Source of the DNA: Pedobacter indicus
GTDB taxonomy: Bacteria > Bacteroidota > Bacteroidia > Sphingobacteriales > Sphingobacteriaceae
Length of the DNA stretch: 64,000 bases
Direction of reading: 5' to 3'
NCBI RefSeq assembly: GCF_003449035.1
Contig: NZ_QRGB01000001.1
Coordinates: 2,666,001 to 2,730,000, forward strand
Part shown: in pieces, positions 1 to 8,646 of the stretch
Position numbering within the stretch: the first letter of the stretch is position 1
Layout of the letters: every line of letters starts with the position of its first letter
The notes under the pieces: generated by a model
Seen by the model: only the letters and a program-made list of their open reading frames with translations
What the model was told of the DNA's origin: nothing
The model's database searches: none
Made by a program: the position numbers and the translations under genes

Positions 1-57
1 TTAAAATAACTTACCCCATCGACCTAGCTATTGCCGAATTGTGGATGGCAGATTAGC

Positions 58-210
58 TTAAGCCGCTCCACGGATAATCCTCAACAGAATTGCAATAATA
101 GCTATCACCAAAAGGATATGAATAATTCCACCAGAGGCATATCCTCCAAAAAAACTAACCGCCCAGATAATTACTAAAATGACGGCGATGATGTACAATA
201 AGTTTCCCAT
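58..210 (-). CDS. lmo0937-type 50-residue membrane protein
   Basis: This is a 50-residue ORF with an ATG start and TAA stop. Nearly the whole peptide is hydrophobic: an N-terminal segment (residues about 3-22, ending in VSFFGG), a short glycine-rich turn (GGYASGG) and a second segment (about 29-44) closed by RIIRGAA. This two-helix hairpin with a central Gly-rich turn is the pattern of the small lmo0937 family (DUF5670), widespread in Bacteroidota and Firmicutes and of unknown function. It lies 115 bp beyond the end of the metallo-beta-lactamase gene on the same strand, so it may have its own promoter. Homology is recalled from the pattern, not searched. Confidence 0.8.
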   Translation of the reverse strand: MGNLLYIIAVILVIIWAVSFFGGYASGGIIHILLVIAIIAILLRIIRGAA

Positions 211-325
211 AACTCTCTTTTTAAATTTTTAAATTGATTTCTTTTTATATTATATCTTATAAATAGTAAAGGAAAAATACCCATGGATTGTTTTAACAAA
301 AGAAAAAATTTTATCGCAAACTGGC

Positions 326-1090
326 CTATAAGGAAAGCTTTAACCCATCGTACGCAAGCTTAATCCCATCCGGCAACTCCTTTGAAACTTCAGTATACCT
401 GCCTAAACGATGACTAATATGGGTAAGGAAAGTATGCTCGGCTCCTACGCGTTCGGCGAATTCAATTGCTTCTTGCAACGTGAAATGAGAGATGTGTTTT
501 TCTCGTTGCAAAGCATTTATAACAAGTATCTTAGTGCCTTTTATCTTTTCAAACTCTTCATCAGGCACTGTCTTAGCATCTGTAATGTATGTGAAGTCTC
601 CAAACCGATAACCTAAAACCGGCAACTTAAAGTGCATAACTTCGATGGGTATAATCGCTAGTTTCCCACCGATAGTAAATGGTTGGGAGTTTATTTCATG
701 AAGATGAACCTGTGGGATTCCTGGATATTTCTGATCGGAGAAAACGTAATGAAACTCTCTTTTTAAAGCATCGATCACCCGTCCTGTTGCGTAAATTGGG
801 AGAGAACTTTGCTGCTTATAGTTAAAAGCACGGATATCATCTAGTCCAGCAATGTGATCTTTATGTTCGTGAGTGAACAATACGGCATCTAAACGCTGGA
901 CATTTTCACGCAACATTTGATATCGGAAATCGGGACCAGTATCAATTACAACGTTTAACGATTCATATTCGACCAAAATAGAAGATCGTAAACGCTTGTC
1001 TTTATTATCCGAGGATGAACAAACATGGCAGTTACAAGCTATGACAGGAACACCTTGAGATGTGCCTGTTCCTAAAAAGGTTATGGTCAC
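326..1090 (-). CDS. MBL-fold metallo-hydrolase (PhnP-like)
   Basis: This 254-residue protein is a metallo-beta-lactamase-fold hydrolase. The metal motif THEHKDH is at residues 73-79, and an N-terminal GTGTSQG turn is followed by cysteines 19, 21 and 24, the Cys cluster seen in PhnP-type phosphoribosyl cyclic phosphodiesterases. No signal peptide is visible, so it is probably cytoplasmic. The start is GTG, because the next in-frame Met is far inside the fold. The start overlaps the stop of the preceding gene (GTGA), indicating translational coupling. It is the last gene of the ftsK-lolA operon. The substrate is unknown; no phosphonate genes lie nearby, so a true PhnP role is unlikely. Confidence 0.85.
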   Translation of the reverse strand: MTITFLGTGTSQGVPVIACNCHVCSSSDNKDKRLRSSILVEYESLNVVIDTGPDFRYQMLRENVQRLDAVLFTHEHKDHIAGLDDIRAFNYKQQSSLPIYATGRVIDALKREFHYVFSDQKYPGIPQVHLHEINSQPFTIGGKLAIIPIEVMHFKLPVLGYRFGDFTYITDAKTVPDEEFEKIKGTKILVINALQREKHISHFTLQEAIEFAERVGAEHTFLTHISHRLGRYTEVSKELPDGIKLAYDGLKLSL

Positions 1091-1359
1091 AGATCTAATT
1101 TTGTTTGTTTAACCAAATATAAAAACTTCTTTTGTTTATCGTTAAGAGTGATTTCAGAAAAATCAAGACCAGCAACAACCTCTGCAACCGAGTTTATTTT
1201 CATTTCTATATCAGAAAACTTATTTATGACCAATATTTTATTTTTTAAAAGAGTACAAGTGCCCGATTCAAAGTTCCCTTTTTCATAACGAATTTTATAG
1301 TTTTTTATTCGAAGCAGGTCTTCAAGTTTTTGTAGTGTATTGGTGGTATAGGATAGCAT
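1087..1359 (-). CDS. Conserved hypothetical protein, about 90 aa
   Basis: I do not recognise a named domain. From the ATG at 1359 the product is 90 residues, soluble and Lys-rich, with alternating beta-like segments (IRYEKGNFESG, KNKILVINKF) and a helical C-terminus. A TTG codon four residues upstream is a possible alternative start. It sits between lolA (13 bp gap) and the MBL hydrolase (4-bp overlap) on the same strand, so it is co-transcribed. The tight packing and overlap make it a real gene rather than a chance ORF. No signal peptide or membrane segment is present. Confidence 0.7.
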   Translation of the reverse strand: MLSYTTNTLQKLEDLLRIKNYKIRYEKGNFESGTCTLLKNKILVINKFSDIEMKINSVAEVVAGLDFSEITLNDKQKKFLYLVKQTKLDL

Positions 1360-1372
1360 AGTTTTCAGCAAA

Positions 1373-2029
1373 TCATCTCAAATCTACGATCTCCAAGTTA
1401 GGGTAATTGTGTTTATAAAACGAAAAAATACCCGACGAAAATTTTCGGTTGGTCTCTATATTCGACAATTTGTAAGTGTATTCGTTACCATTCTTATCAG
1501 ATATCGTAGCGTCATAAATAAAGTTTGTTGTTTTGTTGATGCGCATACGAATCTTAGTTACGTTTTGAGTCTTATCAATAGGCATTAAATCAATCACAAA
1601 CAACGATTGCCCATTTACAGTTTCGCTGCCTTTATCGTCTACCCGATAGCCGTTGTTATAAAACTCAAAGATATTGCTTGGAGAAACTGATTGATCATTT
1701 GGATCTACATTAGTTATCTGAACTTCCCCGATATCTTTCATGATTGCCCATTGAGTTTTACCGTCACTAATGAAAGCTTGTTCACCCGCTTCAATTTTGT
1801 ATTTTTTTGAGCCCGGTTCTAGATATACCCTACCCTTTTCATTATATTCTGCAGTGCCTTGAGTGTGATTGGCACCAACTAATTGGAAATCAGCTTTAAT
1901 TGTATTATAAGAAGAGTATTTTTTACTCACCTGATCTAAAATAGACTGCGCACTATTCTGTGCAAAGGCAACCAGACTTATAAATAAAAGGATAAAAGTA
2001 GTTGTGTATGTCTTGAAATTAGTATTCAT
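1373..2029 (-). CDS. LolA-like outer-membrane lipoprotein carrier
   Basis: The 218-residue product has a signal peptide (hydrophobic core around residues 9-22, cleavage likely after AFA in VAFAQN). The mature part follows the LolA pattern: an early helix (ILDQVSKKYSSYNTIKADFQL), successive beta strands (GRVYLEPGSKKYKIE, AFISDGKTQW) and a late strand region on Asn/Thr-rich repeats. LolA ferries lipoproteins across the periplasm to the outer membrane. It starts 3 bp after the ftsK stop, an arrangement common in Bacteroidota. Bacteroidota LolA proteins are divergent, so the exact cargo is not known. Confidence 0.85.
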   Translation of the reverse strand: MNTNFKTYTTTFILLFISLVAFAQNSAQSILDQVSKKYSSYNTIKADFQLVGANHTQGTAEYNEKGRVYLEPGSKKYKIEAGEQAFISDGKTQWAIMKDIGEVQITNVDPNDQSVSPSNIFEFYNNGYRVDDKGSETVNGQSLFVIDLMPIDKTQNVTKIRMRINKTTNFIYDATISDKNGNEYTYKLSNIETNRKFSSGIFSFYKHNYPNLEIVDLR

Positions 2030-2032
2030 TCG

Positions 2033-4651
2033 TTAATCATTTTTTCTTAACGTCTCCAAATACTGTTCCAATGAATTTTCGTCAGGATACAAAACTTCCC
2101 GGGCTTTACTTCCTTCAAACTGACCAACAATACCGGCTTGCTCTAGTTGATCAATGATCCGGCCTGCGCGATTATAACCTAACTTGAGTTTTCTTTGTAT
2201 TAAGGAAGTTGAACCCTGCTGATGCATAACAATCAGCCTAGCTGCGTCTTCAAAAAGTGCATCACGTTCTTCATCATCAAATGCCGCAGATGACCCTTTG
2301 CTACTTTCATCTACATATTCAGGAAGTAAGAATGCTGAAGAATAACCTCGCTGACCACCGATATACTCGGAAATCGCTTCAACCTCAGGAGTGTCAACAA
2401 ACGCACACTGAATACGTGTTAGATCACTTCCTGTAGCTAACAACATATCTCCCCGTCCGATTAACTGATCTGCGCCCCCAGTATCAAGAATTGTCCGTGA
2501 ATCTATTCTCGACAACACTCGAAATGCAAGTCGTGCAGGGAAGTTGGCTTTTATCGTTCCCGTTATAATATTTACCGAAGGGCGTTGCGTTGCTATCACC
2601 AAATGAATTCCCACTGCACGAGCTAATTGGGCCAAACGGGCAATTGGGGTTTCAACTTCCTTGCCAGCTGTCATCATGAGATCGGCAAATTCATCGACAA
2701 TTAATACGATAAACGGCAAAAAGCGATGTCCTTCTTCCGGATTTAACCGTCTGTTGATAAATTTATTGTTGTATTCTTTTAGGTTTCTTACGCCGGCGCC
2801 TTTAAGCAAATCATAACGTAAGTCCATCTCGATGCATAAAGAGTTCAAGGTATTGATTACCTTTTTGGTATCCGTGATGATTGCATCTTCCTCATCAGGT
2901 AGTTTTGCTAGGAAATGGCGTTCAATGGTATTGAATAAAGATAGTTCAACTTTCTTCGGATCTACCAGTACAAATTTTAATTCAGCAGGATGTCTCTTAA
3001 AAAGTAGAGATGTGATAATCGCGTTAATCCCAACAGACTTACCTTGTCCCGTAGCACCAGCCACCAACAAGTGCGGCATTTTGGCTAAGTCAGCGATAAA
3101 GACCTCGTTGGTAATCGTTTTCCCAAAGGCGATCGGCAAATCCATATCCGTATGCTGAAATTTCTCAGTTGCTAATACAGAGCGCATCGAAACCATTTCG
3201 GGATTGCTATTTGGCACTTCAATACCAATCGTGCCTTTTCCCGGCATTGGTGCAATAATACGAATACCTAAAGCCGCCAGGCTTAAAGCTATATCGTCCT
3301 CCAGATTTTTTATTTTAGATATCCGAACACCGGCTTTGGGAACAATTTCATATAGTGTAACAGTAGGGCCGATAGTCGCCTTAATTTTATCAATCTCTAT
3401 ATTGTAGTTTGCGAGAGTCTCTACAATCCTATCTTTATTAGCTTCTAGCTCTTCATTATTTACTATTATTTTACCTCCACCATAATCCCTAAGTAAATCC
3501 AGATGTGGAAACTTGTAATTAGATAGATCTAGTTGAGGATCATACTGACCGTGCTTCTCAACAAGGATATTTGAATCAGCCTGTTTTTCCTCGACAACAT
3601 CTTCGACCGCTAAACCAGGAATTTCTGAGTCGCTTTCTTTTTTTGAATTTTGTCTCGTGGTATCTGTACCAGGAACTTTTGGGTTTAACTCCAAATCGTG
3701 AGCGGCAACAATTTCCGGCTCGCTCTGATGACCAACAGTTTCTTCTATGCTATTTGAAGTTGCCAACTCTGTTTTCACCCCCTCCTCGTTCTTCTGTTTA
3801 TTAGCATATACCGAATTAATTGTCGGGCGATTGCCATCTCGACCAACAGTTTGTCGTGCTCTTAAATCGACATCTTCTTTCCTGTCTGGACTAACAACTG
3901 ACCCTTCACTTTCATCAGTCTGATCATTAATTGGAACTTTGATTTTCTTTTCTTTTTCAGGTAACTTAAAATCTATATTGAAGCTGACAACTAAAAAGGT
4001 CAGGAATACGAAAATCAATAGGCCGGCAACCCCTGCATTACCTAATTGGGCTTGCAAAATACGATTGGTCCAAAAACCGAATTCACCTTCTAAAAAATGA
4101 GGATAGGTATTCATGAAACCATGGACGTAGCCTAAAGTAACAGAAAGAAATATTAGAAAGAAAAATGAATAAGCAAGTGATTTCATCATCGAAAAAATCC
4201 GTACACGAAAAAGTAAACGGTGTCCGATGACAAAGAATATGAACAGGAAAATAAATGATGCTATCCCAAACCATTTATAGATAAATTGATGGGACAAGAG
4301 TGCTCCAAACTTACCAAGCCAATTCTCGACAACTGGATTTTCGATCCCTTGATCAATCAGCTCCTCTTGAGTTTTAAAAAGATTTGACCAACCACCATTC
4401 GAGGAAACAACGTAGCTCTGATCTTCCTGCCACGTAAAAAGATACGAAACAAAAGCGACCAAAAAGTAGATTGACAACAATAATAAAAAGAGTCCCAACA
4501 CTTTCGCTACCTTAGTACCTCCAAACTTAAATTTTGGTATTTGTTCTGAATGTCCGACCCTCCTTGAAGTGGCACTAGTTTTGGCACGATTTGTCCTTAT
4601 CTTATCACCTTTCGATGTGTTAGACCTGAATTGATTTCCTCTTATAGGCAT
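2033..4651 (-). CDS. ftsK: FtsK/SpoIIIE DNA translocase
   Basis: The 872-residue product is the septal DNA pump that clears chromosome ends during division. The N-terminus is basic, followed by four membrane segments (about 49-72, 124-148, 158-178, 205-225), a long acidic, low-complexity linker (about 240-370), the alpha/beta motor and a C-terminal winged-helix gamma domain (starting near LIVMHQQGSTSLIQRKL) that reads polarity sequences on the chromosome. Walker A is GATGQGKS at 532-539; Walker B is in IVLIVDEFADLM; the ATQRPS and GRGDML motifs are also present. It is the first gene of the operon with lolA and follows a TAAGTTTG promoter element. Confidence 0.97.
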   Translation of the reverse strand: MPIRGNQFRSNTSKGDKIRTNRAKTSATSRRVGHSEQIPKFKFGGTKVAKVLGLFLLLLSIYFLVAFVSYLFTWQEDQSYVVSSNGGWSNLFKTQEELIDQGIENPVVENWLGKFGALLSHQFIYKWFGIASFIFLFIFFVIGHRLLFRVRIFSMMKSLAYSFFFLIFLSVTLGYVHGFMNTYPHFLEGEFGFWTNRILQAQLGNAGVAGLLIFVFLTFLVVSFNIDFKLPEKEKKIKVPINDQTDESEGSVVSPDRKEDVDLRARQTVGRDGNRPTINSVYANKQKNEEGVKTELATSNSIEETVGHQSEPEIVAAHDLELNPKVPGTDTTRQNSKKESDSEIPGLAVEDVVEEKQADSNILVEKHGQYDPQLDLSNYKFPHLDLLRDYGGGKIIVNNEELEANKDRIVETLANYNIEIDKIKATIGPTVTLYEIVPKAGVRISKIKNLEDDIALSLAALGIRIIAPMPGKGTIGIEVPNSNPEMVSMRSVLATEKFQHTDMDLPIAFGKTITNEVFIADLAKMPHLLVAGATGQGKSVGINAIITSLLFKRHPAELKFVLVDPKKVELSLFNTIERHFLAKLPDEEDAIITDTKKVINTLNSLCIEMDLRYDLLKGAGVRNLKEYNNKFINRRLNPEEGHRFLPFIVLIVDEFADLMMTAGKEVETPIARLAQLARAVGIHLVIATQRPSVNIITGTIKANFPARLAFRVLSRIDSRTILDTGGADQLIGRGDMLLATGSDLTRIQCAFVDTPEVEAISEYIGGQRGYSSAFLLPEYVDESSKGSSAAFDDEERDALFEDAARLIVMHQQGSTSLIQRKLKLGYNRAGRIIDQLEQAGIVGQFEGSKAREVLYPDENSLEQYLETLRKND

Positions 4652-4674
4652 TTATTCGGTTTTATGCTTTTTGA

Positions 4675-4682
4675 CAAACTTA
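4675..4682 (-). promoter_or_regulatory. Promoter -7 element of ftsK operon
   Basis: On the minus strand this reads TAAGTTTG, a match to the Bacteroidota consensus TAnnTTTG, 23 bp before the ftsK ATG. A good TTTG at -33 is not seen. Confidence 0.5.
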
Positions 4683-4818
4683 CGGAAATTTTGATGATTT
4701 TTGGATAACAGCCGCTCTGTAGACACATTTTTTGATTCGTATTGTAGCATCAGTTTCCGATTTGTCGTTATCACTATATAATCATAAAAAATAATACTTT
4801 ATACAGATTACAAACTTC

Positions 4819-5523
4819 ATGCAAACATTCTTAAATAACAAAATAAAACTAACACTTGCCTTATTCACAATTGCTGCGGGGACACTACTGAGTTCGTGCC
4901 TTGATAACGATGGCACAGATAGTTCTTCCATTGTATCTGCGGTTAGTGTGATTCATGCTTCTCCAGACTCTCCAGGTTTAGAGTTCGTCATTGATAATCA
5001 ACGAGTAGAGCGGTTTACCTATGGTGACAACTATATCCCTTATTTTGTTGCTTATTCAGGAAATCGCTTTGCAAGAGTCTATGAACAAGGTTCCTTCAAC
5101 CGCCCTTTATATGAATTTGAGCTAAAGTTAACTAACGGAAAATACTATAGTGTTTTTATCGCCGGGAAGAAGGATGAATTATCCTCACTAATTTTGGAAG
5201 ATGACCTTACTAGTCCTGGTGAAAATGCAACTGTCCGTTTTGTACACCTAAGTCCAGATGCCCCAGCACTCGATTTTAATATCAGTGCAGACAGTACGCT
5301 GGCCAGCAATAAAAAGTTCAAAGAGCATACAGGCTTTCAACAGGTAACGCCGGGAACCTACAATATCGTTGTTAAATCGTACGGTAGTGATGAATTGATA
5401 TTTAATGAGGAACTAACATTCAAAGAGGGAGAAATTTATACAGTCTGGACAAAAGGACTGATCGATACTGAAGAGGATGGGCAAAAGTTCGGTGTGAGTA
5501 TCATTACACATAACGTTGACTAA
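4819..5523 (+). CDS. DUF4397 domain lipoprotein
   Basis: The 234-residue product has a lipoprotein signal (LSSC, lipidated Cys27) followed by two related halves. Each opens with the DUF4397 signature: VSVIHASPDSPGLEF near residue 40 and VRFVHLSPDAPALDF near residue 138. DUF4397 proteins are secreted or surface beta-rich proteins of unknown function in Bacteroidota and other bacteria. The gene stands alone on the plus strand; its stop overlaps the lpxH stop by 4 bp in a convergent arrangement. No regulatory clue is visible. Confidence 0.88.
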   Translation: MQTFLNNKIKLTLALFTIAAGTLLSSCLDNDGTDSSSIVSAVSVIHASPDSPGLEFVIDNQRVERFTYGDNYIPYFVAYSGNRFARVYEQGSFNRPLYEFELKLTNGKYYSVFIAGKKDELSSLILEDDLTSPGENATVRFVHLSPDAPALDFNISADSTLASNKKFKEHTGFQQVTPGTYNIVVKSYGSDELIFNEELTFKEGEIYTVWTKGLIDTEEDGQKFGVSIITHNVD

Positions 5524-6284
5524 CTCTCTCTGGCTGTGGCCTTCCAATATTCTAAAGATAGTGTAATGCCATCAAATACAGCAAAACTGTTGTAGTTTAT
5601 CCATTCACCAAGATTAAGGTATTGACTTCCATCTTCTAACTGGATAGCGAGAGGCAAATGACGGTGTCCGAAAATGAAATAGTCGAAGTGTTCAGTCTTT
5701 AGCATATTTTTTGAAAACTGGACCAACCATTCTTTTTCTTCACTTATAAACACCTCCTTTTGGTTATTGGCAAGTCGACTGTTCTTAGACCAATATTTAG
5801 CTATCGCGATGCCAATAGATGGGTGTATCCAAGAAAACAGCCACTGACAGGTTTTACTCCGAAATACCTTTTTTAACAGTTTATATTTTTTATCTCCCGG
5901 TCCCAAACCATCTCCATGATGTAAGTAGAAACGTTTACCAGACCGTTCTATGATCAATTCATCCGATACAATAGTTACTCCAATTTCCTTTTCAAGGTAA
6001 TCAAACATCCACATATCGTGATTACCTTTAAATAGCGTAACTTTAATTCCTTCATCAGTTAATTCAGCCAACTTGCCTAGAAATCTAACAAAGCCTTTCG
6101 GAACAACATGTTTATACTCGAACCAAAAGTCGAAAACATCACCCATCAGAAAGATTTCGCTTGCATCTTGCCGAACCATCTCTAACCAATCAATGACCCG
6201 CTTTTCACGTTCCAAGCTGGAATCGTAGTTTGGAACTCCCAGATGAAAGTCTGAAGCAAAGTAAAGTTTTTTCCCTTTAGTCAT
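5520..6284 (-). CDS. lpxH: UDP-2,3-diacylglucosamine diphosphatase
   Basis: The 254-residue calcineurin-type metallophosphoesterase hydrolyses UDP-2,3-diacylglucosamine to lipid X in lipid A synthesis, at the inner face of the cytoplasmic membrane. The five metal motifs are all present in order: SDFHLG near the N-terminus, GDVFDFW, GNHDMW, HHGDG and a C-terminal GHRH. Length is close to E. coli LpxH (240 residues). The start was set at the ATG at 6284; a TTG three codons upstream is less likely. It is transcribed alone, convergent with the DUF4397 lipoprotein gene. Confidence 0.93.
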   Translation of the reverse strand: MTKGKKLYFASDFHLGVPNYDSSLEREKRVIDWLEMVRQDASEIFLMGDVFDFWFEYKHVVPKGFVRFLGKLAELTDEGIKVTLFKGNHDMWMFDYLEKEIGVTIVSDELIIERSGKRFYLHHGDGLGPGDKKYKLLKKVFRSKTCQWLFSWIHPSIGIAIAKYWSKNSRLANNQKEVFISEEKEWLVQFSKNMLKTEHFDYFIFGHRHLPLAIQLEDGSQYLNLGEWINYNSFAVFDGITLSLEYWKATARES

Positions 6285-6315
6285 GGGAAACAAACATACA
6301 AAAAGTAGCGGTTTT

Positions 6316-6345
6316 TTTGTTATTCAATATATTCATTTAGTTTTG
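6316..6345 (+). promoter_or_regulatory. Promoter of prolyl oligopeptidase gene
   Basis: TTTG at 6316-6319 and TAGTTTTG at 6338-6345 are separated by 18 bp, close to the Bacteroidota sigma-factor consensus TTTG-N19-21-TAnnTTTG. The start codon lies 20 bp further on. Confidence 0.6.
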
Positions 6346-6365
6346 TACAACGCCAAATTTTACAT

Positions 6366-8513
6366 ATGAAAACATATCTAGGAATTCTAAGTTGCGCTGC
6401 CTTGTTCGTCGCCTGCAGCAGCAACTCACAAGAACAAACTATTATTGAACCAATCGACAGTATTAGTATGCTACCTTATCCAGAAACTAAAAAAGTAGAA
6501 GTAACCGACAACTATTTCGGCACAGCCGTCGTTGATCCTTATCGGTGGTTAGAAGATGATATGGCAGACGACACGAAAGCTTGGGTTATAGAGGAAAACA
6601 AAGTAACGGAAAACTACCTATCACAAATTCCGTTTCGCGATGCTATAAAAGATCGCTTGACTGAACTTTGGAATTATGAGAAATTCTCTGCACCATTTAA
6701 AGAAGGAGAATTTACCTATTTCTATAAAAACGACGGTTTACAAAATCAATATGTGCTATATCGCCAAAAAGGAGATGAAGAGCCGGAGGTATTCCTGGAT
6801 CCCAACAAATTTTCAGACGACGGAACCACTTCTCTTGCTGGTATTTCTTTTTCGAAAGATGGAAGCCTAGCAGCTTATCAAATATCTGAAGGGGGATCCG
6901 ACTGGAGAAAGGTTGTGGTCCTTGATGCTAAAGAAAATAAAATTATTGGCGATACGCTTATAGATCTCAAATTTACAGGATTAGCGTGGAAAGGAAATGA
7001 TGGTTTTTACTACAGCAGCTATGATAAACCGGACGAAGGAAGTGCACTATCTGGTATTACTGAATATCACAAACTTTATTATCATAAATTAGGAACATCA
7101 CAGTCTGAAGATGAACTAATCTTCGGTGGAGAAAAAACAAAAAGACGCTATATCGGTGCCTATCTTACCGAGGATGAGCGTTTTTTAGTAATTTCGGCAG
7201 CTAACACAACCAGTGGAAATGAGCTCTATATTCAAGATCTAAAGCAAAACTCGCCCATTGTTAACATCGTCGATAATTTTGAGAAAGACTACAGCATTAT
7301 TGACAATGAAGGTGATAAATTATTTATCTATACTAATCTAGACGCACCGAACTATCGTGTTGTAACAACGGATATTAATAATCTTAGTCCAGATAACTGG
7401 ATTGACCTGATTCCGGAGACAGAGAATGTTTTGAATATCGGAACCGGGGGAGGAAAACTTTTCGCTAATTACTTGAAGGATGCAACTTCACTCGTACAGC
7501 AATATAACTACGAAGGAGAGTTGGAGAGAACAATCGAATTACCATCAGTTGGTACCGCATCTGGCTTTTCGGCAAAAAGCCAAGATACCGAACTTTATTA
7601 TAGCTTTACTTCATATATCTACCCTCCTACGATTTTTAAATACGACATCGCATCTGGAAATTCTGAAGAGTATAAAAAAGCAGGTGTTCAATTCGACCCA
7701 TCATTATACACATCGGAACAAGTGTTTTACGAATCAAAAGATGGAACTAAAGTTCCAATGATCATCACATACAAAAAAGGAATTCAGCTTGATGGAAATA
7801 ACCCAACCTTGCTTTATGGTTACGGAGGTTTTAATATCAGCCTCACCCCTTCTTTCAGCACTTCTAATATTATCTTGCTAGAACAAGGTGGTATTTACGC
7901 GGTTGCTAACTTAAGAGGCGGCGGCGAGTACGGAGAGAAATGGCATACCGCTGGTACGAAGACTCAAAAACAAAATGTTTTTGATGATTTCATTGCAGCT
8001 GCCGAATACCTGATAGACAATAAATATACATCTTCGGAAAAACTAGGAATTGCAGGTGGATCAAACGGAGGGCTCTTGGTAGGCGCCGCAATGACTCAAC
8101 GCCCTGAACTGTTCAAAGTAGCGCTACCTGCAGTAGGGGTATTAGACATGCTACGTTATCATAAATTCACAGCAGGTGCAGGTTGGGCCTTCGACTATGG
8201 AACATCAGATGACTCAAAAGAGATGTTCGAGTATTTATATAAATACTCTCCTTATCATGCTTTAAAAGAGGGCACTAGCTATCCAGCAACAATGGTAACA
8301 ACTGCAGACCATGACGACCGTGTGGTTCCTGCTCATTCTTTTAAGTTTGCTGCTCGTTTACAAGAATATCATACAGGAGACAATCCTGTCCTTATTCGTA
8401 TTGAAACAAATGCAGGTCACGGAGCTGGCAAGCCGACCGATAAAATTATTCAAGAAGCGGCTGATAAATGGGCGTTCATGTTTCAAAATATGGGTGCTCC
8501 TTATACAAAATAA
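6366..8513 (+). CDS. Prolyl oligopeptidase (family S9A)
   Basis: The 715-residue product is a serine peptidase that cuts after proline in short peptides. It begins with a lipoprotein signal (LFVACSS, Cys17), so it acts in the periplasm or on an outer membrane face. The first part (PYRWLEDD near residue 60, then beta strands) forms the seven-bladed propeller that limits substrate size; the C-terminal third is the alpha/beta hydrolase. The catalytic Ser is Ser566 in GGSNGG, Asp lies within DHDDRVVP, His in NAGHGAG. Length is typical (about 700). The gene is single, flanked by its own promoter and a strong terminator. Confidence 0.95.
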   Translation: MKTYLGILSCAALFVACSSNSQEQTIIEPIDSISMLPYPETKKVEVTDNYFGTAVVDPYRWLEDDMADDTKAWVIEENKVTENYLSQIPFRDAIKDRLTELWNYEKFSAPFKEGEFTYFYKNDGLQNQYVLYRQKGDEEPEVFLDPNKFSDDGTTSLAGISFSKDGSLAAYQISEGGSDWRKVVVLDAKENKIIGDTLIDLKFTGLAWKGNDGFYYSSYDKPDEGSALSGITEYHKLYYHKLGTSQSEDELIFGGEKTKRRYIGAYLTEDERFLVISAANTTSGNELYIQDLKQNSPIVNIVDNFEKDYSIIDNEGDKLFIYTNLDAPNYRVVTTDINNLSPDNWIDLIPETENVLNIGTGGGKLFANYLKDATSLVQQYNYEGELERTIELPSVGTASGFSAKSQDTELYYSFTSYIYPPTIFKYDIASGNSEEYKKAGVQFDPSLYTSEQVFYESKDGTKVPMIITYKKGIQLDGNNPTLLYGYGGFNISLTPSFSTSNIILLEQGGIYAVANLRGGGEYGEKWHTAGTKTQKQNVFDDFIAAAEYLIDNKYTSSEKLGIAGGSNGGLLVGAAMTQRPELFKVALPAVGVLDMLRYHKFTAGAGWAFDYGTSDDSKEMFEYLYKYSPYHALKEGTSYPATMVTTADHDDRVVPAHSFKFAARLQEYHTGDNPVLIRIETNAGHGAGKPTDKIIQEAADKWAFMFQNMGAPYTK

Positions 8514-8550
8514 CACACTAGGGATCAAGCGCCACCCGTTATTGTAAGTA

Positions 8551-8589
8551 AAAGGCCTCTAAGCGATGATTACTCGCTTAGAGGCCTTT
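8551..8589. terminator. Bidirectional terminator between convergent genes
   Basis: A perfect 15-bp stem, aaaggcctctaagcg paired with its complement at 8575-8589 around a 9-nt loop, is bounded by A/T-rich tracts on both sides. It separates the prolyl oligopeptidase gene from the opposing beta-barrel protein gene. Confidence 0.85.
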
Positions 8590-8646
8590 ACTTTTGTGGC
8601 AGATCTTTTACTTTTGTAGCAGATTAAAGAAAGGTTGAATATCCAA

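Noticed and set aside
1-57. Possible end of a minus-strand gene at the window edge
   Set aside because: Only 57 bp are visible, with no recognisable coding pattern.
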